DNA from: an uncultured Collinsella sp.
GTDB taxonomy: Bacteria > Actinomycetota > Coriobacteriia > Coriobacteriales > Coriobacteriaceae
Reading direction: 5' to 3'
Assembly (NCBI GenBank): GCA_958427355.1
Contig: CAUACA010000003.1
Coordinates: 62,001 to 126,000 of the forward strand
Length of the DNA: 64,000 nt
Made by a program: the position numbers and the translations under genes. The notes below the pieces were generated by a model that searched no databases, had not been told where the DNA came from, and saw nothing but the letters and a program-made list of their open reading frames with translations. Positions 24,776 through 31,703 of the stretch are shown piece by piece. How positions within the stretch are numbered: the stretch's first letter is position 1; every line of letters begins with the position of its first letter.

Positions 24776-26200
24776 GTGGTCTTCGCCCCCCAGGGAAAAC
24801 ATACGCTGTCGCACCGCGTTTTTGTGACGATCTTTGTCTGCGCCATGGCGGTTATCGTGGCGTTTACGGTGCTGGGTGCGTTCTTTGTGCAAAACACCTT
24901 GGCGGATGCCACGAGTGCCAACCTGGCGCAAGAAACCGAGCTCATTGCTGCCGCCCTCGACGAGCAGCAGGAGCCCATCCCGTTCTTGCGTAGCCTCGAT
25001 CGAGAGGACTTGCGCATCACGCTGATTAACAAGGATGGATCGGTTGCCTACGACAACGAGGCGCCGCCTTCCACACTGCCCAACCATGGCGATCGCCCCG
25101 AGGTCATCGAGGCCTTTGAGAGTGGTTCGGGTTCCGCGGAGCGCGCAAGCTCTACGCTCGACGAGATTATGCTGTATCGCGCCGTCGCCCTTGATAACGG
25201 CCAGGTTGTCCGCTTGGCGCAGGCCCAGCCTGGCGTTGCGGCGATTTTGCTGTCGATGGTGGCGCCGATGCTGCTTATCGCAGCAGCGGGTGCGGTACTC
25301 TCGTTTTTTATGGCGCGCCGCGAGTCCCGTGCCATCATCGCGCCTTTGCAAGAGGTGGATTTGGACCACCCACGCCGTAGCTATGAGCACGCCTATGCCG
25401 AGATGGTCCCCATGCTTGAGCGTATTGAGTCGCAGCGCCAGGAGCTCAAGCGCCAAATGGCGGTGCTGGCGGACAACGACCGTATGCGCCGCGAGTTCAC
25501 GGCGAATATCACCCATGAGCTCAAGACGCCGCTTACGGCGATTTCGGGCTATGCCGAGCTCATCGCAAACGGCATGGTCGAGGGCGAGGGCGACCTGCGC
25601 AACTTTGGCGGTCGCATCTATCGTGAGGCGGGCCGCTTGGCAGCGCTTGTCAACGATATCCTTACGCTGTCTAACTTGGACGAGGCCGAGCGTGCAGCTG
25701 AGGGCGAGGCGGTGCCCATTGGGTCCACGGAGCCTATTGAGCTCTCACGTGCCATCTACGCGGTCGAGCAGCGTCTTGAACAGGTCGCCCGTCAGGCGAA
25801 TGTGACGATAAGTCATGAGACCAAGCCTGTGGTCATCGAGGGCGTGTCGCGCTTGATCGACGAGCTCATCTATAATCTGGCAAGCAACGCCATCCGCTAC
25901 AATCGACCCGGCGGTACGGTTACGCTGCAGTGCGGCACCAACGACGAAGGCCATCCGTTCCTTGCGGTCGCCGACACGGGAATCGGTATCGCGCCTGAAG
26001 AACAGGGCAAGGTATTTGAGCGGTTCTATCGCGTGGACAAGAGTAGGTCCAAGGCACGCGGCGGAACCGGTCTGGGGCTTGCCATTGTCAAGCATGCGGC
26101 CCTGTATCATCACGCCACGCTCGATCTGTCGAGCGAGTTGGGCGTGGGAACCACCATTACGGTGACGTTTCCCATACAGCAGGACGAGCCATTCGCATAG
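24776..26200 (+). CDS. PhoR-like sensor histidine kinase
   Basis: The 474-residue kinase starts at GTG with GGAGGAG in the end of the upstream gene. The first membrane span is near residues 13-35, followed by an extracytoplasmic domain of about 115 residues, a second span (ILLSMVAPMLLIAAAGAVLSFF), and the transmitter with NITHELKTPLTAISGYAELI. The ATPase motifs are NLASNAIRYN, DTGIGIAPEEQGKVFERFYRVDKSRS and GGTGLGLAIVKH. This is the layout of PhoR/ResE kinases. The hairpin at 26225 closes the operon. Confidence 0.87.
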   Translation: MVFAPQGKHTLSHRVFVTIFVCAMAVIVAFTVLGAFFVQNTLADATSANLAQETELIAAALDEQQEPIPFLRSLDREDLRITLINKDGSVAYDNEAPPSTLPNHGDRPEVIEAFESGSGSAERASSTLDEIMLYRAVALDNGQVVRLAQAQPGVAAILLSMVAPMLLIAAAGAVLSFFMARRESRAIIAPLQEVDLDHPRRSYEHAYAEMVPMLERIESQRQELKRQMAVLADNDRMRREFTANITHELKTPLTAISGYAELIANGMVEGEGDLRNFGGRIYREAGRLAALVNDILTLSNLDEAERAAEGEAVPIGSTEPIELSRAIYAVEQRLEQVARQANVTISHETKPVVIEGVSRLIDELIYNLASNAIRYNRPGGTVTLQCGTNDEGHPFLAVADTGIGIAPEEQGKVFERFYRVDKSRSKARGGTGLGLAIVKHAALYHHATLDLSSELGVGTTITVTFPIQQDEPFA

Positions 26201-26224
26201 CGATATAACATAGATATTGATGCA

Positions 26225-26260
26225 GACGCCGCATTTGACTTTCGGGTGCGGCGTTGTTGT
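26225..26260 (+). terminator. Terminator after the PhoR-like gene
   Basis: ACGCCGCA pairs with TGCGGCGT around TTTGACTTTCGGG, followed by TGTTGT; the T-rich tail is imperfect. Confidence 0.6.
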
Positions 26261-26395
26261 GCAATTTTACGATTGCTTCCGACATTTTTACAGGAGAGCC
26301 TGTTTCTTATGTATAGAGTTTGGTCTCGGTAAAAAGATGCGATAACATACGGACAGTTTTGTCAATCCGAACTGGGGAAATGAAAGGCAAGCTGC

Positions 26396-27052
26396 ATGAC
26401 CCTTCTCGAACTGTTCCAGCTGCTGAAGAAGCACCTTCAGCTGGTCATCACCCTTCCGGTGGTCTGCGCGATCGCCATGGGCATCGTGTCCTTCGTTGCG
26501 ATGGACAACACCTATACCGCGACGACGAGCATGTACATTCTCGCCAAGACCGACGATAGCGGTCAGATGAGCTACAACGATCTCTCGGCGAGTCAGATGC
26601 TTTCCAACGATATCGCCACGCTGCTGGATAGCGATAGCGTTAAGAGCGGCGCAGCCAATGAACTGGGCCTCACCGATCTGGATGACTACAAGGTGTCTGT
26701 TTCCTCCGAGACCACCACGCGTGTCATTACGCTTTCGGTTACCGGCACCGATGCCAAGGAGACGGCTAAGGTCGCAAAGGCCATGGCCAGCTCGGTGAGT
26801 ACGGTCGCTCAGAACGTCGGCGCTGCCCAGAGCATCAACGTTATCGACGAGGCTAAGACCCCCGAAGCCCCCAGCGGTCCCAAGCGTATGCTGTACGTTG
26901 CTGTCGCGTTCCTCGCCGGTATCTTTATCGCAGTCGCCTATGTCGTTTTGGCAGACATGCTCAATACCCGCATCCGCGGTGCCGAAGAGGCAGAAGAGCT
27001 CCTGGGCATTCCCGTTGTTGGCCGAATTCCGGCTATGAAAGGTGGTAAATAG
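26396..27052 (+). CDS. Wzz/CapA-like polysaccharide co-polymerase
   Basis: The 218-residue protein has two membrane segments (LVITLPVVCAIAMGIVSFVA, near 16-35, and LYVAVAFLAGIFIAVAYVVLAD, near 164-185) flanking an extracytoplasmic helical domain, the layout of Wzz and CapA/YwqC proteins. These set chain length and activate the partner BY-kinase through the C-terminal cytoplasmic part. The end RGAEEAEELLGIPVVGRIPAM is the typical juxtamembrane segment. It is followed after two bases by the kinase. The upstream region has IR CAGTT/AACTG near 26354-26374, which may be regulatory. Confidence 0.82.
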   Translation: MTLLELFQLLKKHLQLVITLPVVCAIAMGIVSFVAMDNTYTATTSMYILAKTDDSGQMSYNDLSASQMLSNDIATLLDSDSVKSGAANELGLTDLDDYKVSVSSETTTRVITLSVTGTDAKETAKVAKAMASSVSTVAQNVGAAQSINVIDEAKTPEAPSGPKRMLYVAVAFLAGIFIAVAYVVLADMLNTRIRGAEEAEELLGIPVVGRIPAMKGGK

Positions 27053-27054
27053 GC

Positions 27055-27792
27055 ATGGCTAAGGCAAAGAACACCGATAAGCTCGTTGTACAGAATGCCG
27101 CCAAGACCCTTCTGGCCAACATCCGCTTTGCGAGCGTGGACGACCCCATTCGCTCCATTACTGTCACGTCCTCGATTCCCAACGAGGGCAAGTCTACGGT
27201 TTCCATCAACCTTGCCCAGGCTATCGCCACCAGCGGCAAGTCCGTGCTCCTGGTCGAGGCCGATATGCGCCGCAGGTCCCTTTCCGATATGCTCGGCGTT
27301 CGTTCGCGCGGCGGACTCTATGCGGTCCTTTCCGAGCAGATCTCCATTGACCAGGCAATTGTCGAGACGGGTCAGAAGAACTTCTACTTCCTCGATGCCG
27401 AGCCGCACATTCCCAATCCTGCTGACATCATCGTCTCTCACCGCTTTGCCAAGCTGGTAAAGGCACTGTCCGCCAAGTTTCAGTACGTCATCTTTGATGC
27501 TCCCCCGGTCGGCACCTTCATCGATGCTGCCGAGATCGCAAGTCTGACCGACGGCACGCTGTTCGTGGTGCGCGAGGACTTCACCAAGCGCGAGGAGGCA
27601 CTCAACGCTATCGGCCAGCTTAAGAAGTCCGAAAAGGTCAAGCTCATCGGTACCGTTATGAACTACTGCGAGACCGAGACCAGCGAGTACTACTACTCCT
27701 ACTACACCAAGGACGGTAAGAAGGTGAAGAAGGGCTCCGACGATCAGGGGACTTCCAAAAAGGGCATCTTCACCAACCGAGCAAACGTTTAG
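27055..27792 (+). CDS. CapB/CpsD-like tyrosine-protein kinase (BY-kinase)
   Basis: The 245-residue protein has the bacterial tyrosine-kinase ATPase motifs: Walker A SSIPNEGKSTVSINLAQAIA, Walker A' VLLVEADMRR and Walker B YVIFDAPPVGTFID. The C-terminal cluster YYYSYY (near residue 216) provides autophosphorylation sites. Such kinases are cytoplasmic, need the Wzz-like partner for activity and regulate polysaccharide synthesis. Context with the phosphatase gene supports this. No glycosyltransferase gene is close, so the polymer under control is made elsewhere or the target differs. Confidence 0.88.
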   Translation: MAKAKNTDKLVVQNAAKTLLANIRFASVDDPIRSITVTSSIPNEGKSTVSINLAQAIATSGKSVLLVEADMRRRSLSDMLGVRSRGGLYAVLSEQISIDQAIVETGQKNFYFLDAEPHIPNPADIIVSHRFAKLVKALSAKFQYVIFDAPPVGTFIDAAEIASLTDGTLFVVREDFTKREEALNAIGQLKKSEKVKLIGTVMNYCETETSEYYYSYYTKDGKKVKKGSDDQGTSKKGIFTNRANV

Positions 27793-27809
27793 TTGATTAA
27801 GGCTGACCT

Positions 27810-28460
27810 ATGCGTGACATTCATTGCCATATCTTGCCGGGTGTAGACGACGGCGCCGCCGATCTCGATGAGAGCTTGGCGATGCTCGAGGCTGCCAAGC
27901 GGGCCGGTGTAACCAGAATCGTTTGCACTCCTCACTGCCGTGATCCCTATTTTGATTACGACAAGATGTGGGATGCCTTTGAGCTGCTGCGTGATAACGC
28001 TGACGGTTTTCCGCTCCAGATGGGCTTCGAGGTCAACCATCGAAAGCTCGTTGAGCTTGGTATCGATGCCGCGGAGCACTTGCATTTCGATGGGACCAAC
28101 GAGTTTCTGCTCGAGCTTTCGACGCATGCCGATGCGTATGCGTTTAGAGAGTACGAGAACACGATTTACGATTTGCAGTGCCGTGGCTACCAGGTGATCA
28201 TCGCTCATCCTGAGCGCTATCGTGCGGTTCAAAAGGATGTAAGCGTGGCGGAGCGTCTGGTCGATATGGGCTGCAAGCTGCAGGCTTCGGCGGACTTTAT
28301 TGCCGGCGGTCGCTTTGGTCGCGAGAAAAAGCCGGCACAGCGCCTGTTCGATCAGAACCTGTACAGCTTCATCGCGAGCGATGCCCATAACGTGGGTCAT
28401 TACGACTGCCTGGCGAAGGCTCGCGCGAAGTTTAGCGTGCGTGGAGCCCATTTTCGCTAA
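27810..28460 (+). CDS. CpsB/YwqE-like PHP-domain tyrosine-protein phosphatase
   Basis: The 216-residue protein begins MRDIHCHILPGVDDGAADLDESLAML, with metal ligands in HCH and DDG, then RIVCTPHCRD, LELSTHA (in place of a longer active-site helix), VIIAHPERYRAV and FIASDAHNVGHYD. These are the PHP motifs of manganese-dependent CpsB phosphatases, which dephosphorylate the partner BY-kinase. The gene lies 17 bases after the kinase. The length is shorter than the common 240-255 residues. Confidence 0.85.
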   Translation: MRDIHCHILPGVDDGAADLDESLAMLEAAKRAGVTRIVCTPHCRDPYFDYDKMWDAFELLRDNADGFPLQMGFEVNHRKLVELGIDAAEHLHFDGTNEFLLELSTHADAYAFREYENTIYDLQCRGYQVIIAHPERYRAVQKDVSVAERLVDMGCKLQASADFIAGGRFGREKKPAQRLFDQNLYSFIASDAHNVGHYDCLAKARAKFSVRGAHFR

Positions 28461-28499
28461 AATCTGTCCCTAACGTTCGCATTGAATGAAGGGGCAGCC

Positions 28500-29000
28500 A
28501 TGGATATCCAACTTAAGACGGGATGCTTTGATGACGCGGCGCTGGTGCGCCGCGTCGTTTTTATGGACGAGCAGGGCTACGAGAATGAGTTCGACGCTAT
28601 CGACGAGGATCCGAACTGCATTCATGTGACGCTCTATGCAGACGGCGAGCTTGCCGGTTGCTCGCGCGTGTTTCCCGAAGAGCTTGAGCGCGCGGCAGAT
28701 TCAGAGGCTCCGGTTTCGCCGGCGTGCGACTTGGACGAAGGCGTCGCAGCGGGGGAGACCTATATTATGGGGCGCGTGGCTGTGCTGCCGAGCATGCGCC
28801 GTCGCGGTCTGGCGAGCAAGATCGTCGAGGCCAGTGATGCCGCCGCGTGTGATGCCGGTGCCAAGCTCATAAAACTGCATGCGCAGGAATACGTGCTGCC
28901 GCTCTATGCAAAGGCGGGCTACACGCAAATTGCCCCGGTAGATTACGAAGACGAGGGCCAACCCCATGTCTGGATGGCCAAGCGCGTAGATGGCAGATAG
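28500..29000 (+). CDS. GNAT family N-acetyltransferase
   Basis: The 166-residue protein has the GNAT acyl-CoA site at GRVAVLPSMRRRGLASKIVEA (motif A, R-R-x-G-L-A) and a motif B-like PLYAKAGYTQIAPVDYEDEGQPHVWM. The N-terminal RRVVFMDEQGYENEFDAIDEDPNCIHV resembles the YjcF/ElaA-type subgroup. The substrate cannot be read. ATG 28500 follows AAGGGG; an earlier in-frame ATG at 28482 is possible. It lies between the polysaccharide kinase cassette and htpG with no clear operon partner. Confidence 0.83.
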   Translation: MDIQLKTGCFDDAALVRRVVFMDEQGYENEFDAIDEDPNCIHVTLYADGELAGCSRVFPEELERAADSEAPVSPACDLDEGVAAGETYIMGRVAVLPSMRRRGLASKIVEASDAAACDAGAKLIKLHAQEYVLPLYAKAGYTQIAPVDYEDEGQPHVWMAKRVDGR

Positions 29001-29202
29001 GGACGTTCCTTTTCTGCCGGCGGTTGGGGACACTCCTTGGCAATTGACGCATTGGAGCGCTTAGACATACAGTTTTTCGATTCCGTATGTATATATGCGC
29101 GCTAATGGGTTATAAAATCTAAGTCTGAATATAGCAGGTCTGCGATTCGGCTCGGGCGACCGGGCCGTTTTTGCGGACGGGGGTAGCGCGAAAGGACTGC
29201 AC
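29001..29202 (+). promoter_or_regulatory. htpG upstream region
   Basis: The region contains a repeat-like GGGACGTTCCTTTTCTGCC and GGGGACACTCCTTGG (about 29001-29040), an AT-rich stretch with TATAAAATC near 29112 as the likely -10, and GAAAGGA before the ATG. No CIRCE element (TTAGCACTC-N9-GAGTGCTAA) is seen. Confidence 0.4.
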
Positions 29203-31227
29203 ATGCGTCAATTTAAGACCGAGAGCAAAAAACTGCTCGACCTCATGATCAACTCCATCTACACCAATAAGGAAATCTTCCTGCGCGAGCTTATCTCTAA
29301 CGCGAGCGACGCCGTCGACAAGCTCAACTTTAAGAGCCTGCAGGACCCGAGCGTTAAGCTCGACCAAGGTGACCTTGCCATCCGCGTCTCTTTCGACAAG
29401 GATGCCCGCACCATCACGATCTCGGATAACGGCATTGGCATGACCGCCGAGGAGCTCGAGCGCAATCTGGGCACCATCGCCCATTCCGGCTCCGAGGAGT
29501 TTAAGACCGAGAACGCCGAGCAGCAGGGTTCGGATGTCGACATCATCGGCCAGTTTGGCGTGGGCTTCTACTCGGCTTTTATGGTCGCTAGCCATGTGAA
29601 GGTCGTCAGCCGCGCCTACGGCGAGGATGTCGCCCATGTGTGGGAATCCGACGGTCTTGAGGGCTACACCATCGAGGACGGCGAGCGTGCCGAGCACGGT
29701 ACCGATGTCATCCTGACGCTGCGCGAGAACGAGAAGCTCGATGCCGACGGCGAGGCCGAGACCTACGATCGCTTCCTGACCGAGTGGGGCCTCAAGAGCC
29801 TAATTCAGCAGTACAGTAACTATGTGCGTTACCCGATCCAGATGATGGTGTCCAAGAGCCGCCAGAAGCCCAAGCCCGAGGATGCTGGCGATGACTACAC
29901 GCCCGAGTACGAGGACTATCAGGAGCTCGAGACCGTCAATTCCATGACACCGATCTGGAAGAAGCGCAGCTCCGATGTCGAGCAGAAGGACTACGACGAG
30001 TTCTACAAGTCCACGTTCCACGACTTTGACGATCCTGCGCGCACCATCAGCTTCCATGCCGAGGGCACGCTCGAGTACGATGCCCTGCTGTTTGTGCCGG
30101 GCCGCGCGCCGTTCGATCTGTACAGCAAGGATTACGAGAAGGGTCTGGCACTCTACAGCTCCAACGTCCTGATCATGGAGAAGTGCGACGACCTGCTGCC
30201 CGACTACTACAACTTTGTCCGCGGCGTCGTGGATTCCGCCGATGTGTCGCTCAACATCTCGCGTGAGACGCTGCAGCAGAACCGTCAGCTCAAGGCCATC
30301 GCCAAGCGTGTGGAAAAGAAGATCACCGCCGACCTTGAGGATATGCGTGACAACGACCGCGAGGCCTACGAGAAGTTCTTTGAGAACTTTGGCCGCGGTC
30401 TTAAGTACGGCATCTACTCGAGCTATGGCATGAAGGCCGATGAGCTCGCCGATCTGTTGCTGTTCTGGTCTGCCAAGGAACAGAAGATGATTACCCTGGC
30501 CGAGTATGCCAAGGGCATGCCCGAGGATCAGAAGGCCATCTACTACGCCGCCGGCGACTCGCGTGAGCGCTTGGCCAAGATGCCCGTGGTAAAGGGCGTG
30601 CTCGACCGCGGCTATGACGTGCTGCTGCTGACGCAGGACGTGGATGAGTTCACGTTCCAGGCTATGCGTGAGTACGTTGCCGCCGATATGCCCAAGATCT
30701 ACGAGGACGATGCCGCCCGCGAGGCTGCCGAGAAGGCCGTGGCCGATGGTGCCGAGCCCGAGGTTGAGGATCGTCACCTGGAGCTCAAGAACGTCGCAAC
30801 CGGTGATCTTGACCTGGCGACCGAGGACGAGAAAAAGGAGGCCGAGGACGCCACCAAGGAGAACGAGGACCTCTTTAACGCCATGAAGGAGGCACTCGGC
30901 GACAAGGTCGAGAAGGTTGCCGTCTCTGCGCGCCTGACCGATGCTCCCGCGTGCATCACCACCGAGGGCCCGCTTTCGCTCGAGATGGAGAAGGTGCTCC
31001 AGAAGGGTCCCGAGGGCGCGCCCGACGGTATGCCCAAGAGCCAGCGCGTGCTCGAGCTCAACGCCAAGCACCCGGTCTTTTCCAAGCTCGTCGCCGCTCA
31101 GAAGGCGGGCGACGCCGACAAGATCAAGCAGTACTCCGGTTTGCTCTATGACCAGGCCCTGCTGGTCGAGGGCATTCTGCCCGAGGACCCCGTTGCCTTC
31201 GCAGCAGCTGTTTGCAACTTGATGTAG
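29203..31227 (+). CDS. htpG: Chaperone HtpG (Hsp90)
   Basis: The 674-residue protein begins MRQFKTESKKLLDLMINSIYTNKEIFLRELISNASDA with the GHKL ATPase motifs (ISDNGIGMT, GQFGVGFYSAFM, GTDVILTL). The middle domain contains RTISFHAEGTLEYDALLFVPGRAPFDLY and the catalytic-loop region SRETLQQNRQLKAI. The C-terminal dimer domain follows after an acidic stretch near residues 520-560. The length fits bacterial Hsp90. It is an ATP-driven cytoplasmic folding factor. The gene stands alone with its own upstream region, followed by the hairpin-rich gap 31228-31703. Confidence 0.95.
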   Translation: MRQFKTESKKLLDLMINSIYTNKEIFLRELISNASDAVDKLNFKSLQDPSVKLDQGDLAIRVSFDKDARTITISDNGIGMTAEELERNLGTIAHSGSEEFKTENAEQQGSDVDIIGQFGVGFYSAFMVASHVKVVSRAYGEDVAHVWESDGLEGYTIEDGERAEHGTDVILTLRENEKLDADGEAETYDRFLTEWGLKSLIQQYSNYVRYPIQMMVSKSRQKPKPEDAGDDYTPEYEDYQELETVNSMTPIWKKRSSDVEQKDYDEFYKSTFHDFDDPARTISFHAEGTLEYDALLFVPGRAPFDLYSKDYEKGLALYSSNVLIMEKCDDLLPDYYNFVRGVVDSADVSLNISRETLQQNRQLKAIAKRVEKKITADLEDMRDNDREAYEKFFENFGRGLKYGIYSSYGMKADELADLLLFWSAKEQKMITLAEYAKGMPEDQKAIYYAAGDSRERLAKMPVVKGVLDRGYDVLLLTQDVDEFTFQAMREYVAADMPKIYEDDAAREAAEKAVADGAEPEVEDRHLELKNVATGDLDLATEDEKKEAEDATKENEDLFNAMKEALGDKVEKVAVSARLTDAPACITTEGPLSLEMEKVLQKGPEGAPDGMPKSQRVLELNAKHPVFSKLVAAQKAGDADKIKQYSGLLYDQALLVEGILPEDPVAFAAAVCNLM

Positions 31228-31320
31228 TTAGGTATTTACGCGGTTTTACCAAACCGCGTAACGGCTCGACGCTGCCCTCAGTTCCGCCGTTCTAACGAAC
31301 GGCGGACCAGTCGACGCTGC

Positions 31321-31420
31321 GCGGGCGCCAGAGCGACAACTTGTCATTCAAAGAGGACGGCATGACCAGAAGGTCTATGCCGCCCTCTTTTCATGCCAAT
31401 TTGTTCGCTCTGGCGCCCGC
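31321..31420 (+). repeat. Nested long hairpin
   Basis: The outer arms 31321-31336 and 31405-31420 (GCGGGCGCCAGAGCGA and its reverse complement) pair perfectly over 16 bp. Inside, 31350-31367 pairs with 31371-31390 (AAAGAGG, CGGCAT, GACC segments with small bulges) and is followed by TTTT. The inner part could be a second terminator of htpG; the outer stem is not needed for that. Confidence 0.6.
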
Positions 31421-31462
31421 TCGCTGGCATTGCCAAAACATCGACGTTGCCGTGGTCCTAAG

Positions 31463-31518
31463 TAGTCATTGGGGACGTTCTTGTTTGACTAGTCGTTTAA
31501 GAACGTCCCCGATGACTA
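31463..31518 (+). repeat. 20-bp inverted repeat hairpin
   Basis: Arms 31463-31482 and 31499-31518 contain GGGGACGTTCTT and AAGAACGTCCCC within a 20-bp stem with one G-U pair. A related GGGACGTTCC fragment lies at 29001, which suggests a dispersed repeat family. Confidence 0.6.
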
Positions 31519-31703
31519 TTTGAATTGCTAATTTGTGCGGGTTGTGGTTTTGTGACCTGCTGAAATTTAGGATACTGTACATCTGTACGTTAACTCATCT
31601 TCGTAGTATATTGCTACCCGCAAAACTCAACACCATTGTGCTTTGAGACGTTAAAGCGCCTACTACAATGGTTGTCGATAGTACGATTCGATTTAACGAC
31701 AGG

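Larger units (their letters stand above)
31228..31703. other. Hairpin-rich intergenic region after htpG
   Basis: No gene is supported. The stretch holds a hairpin at 31236-31261 (TTACGCGGTTT with AAACCGCGTAA), a hairpin TCCGCCGTTC/GAACGGCGGA near 31285-31309, the two inverted-repeat structures listed separately, and a TACAAT box at 31664-31669 with TTGAGA at 31643, a possible promoter for the YhgE gene. Confidence 0.6.

Noticed and set aside
29001..29202. CIRCE heat-shock operator before htpG
   Set aside because: No TTAGCACTC-N9-GAGTGCTAA or close variant is present.
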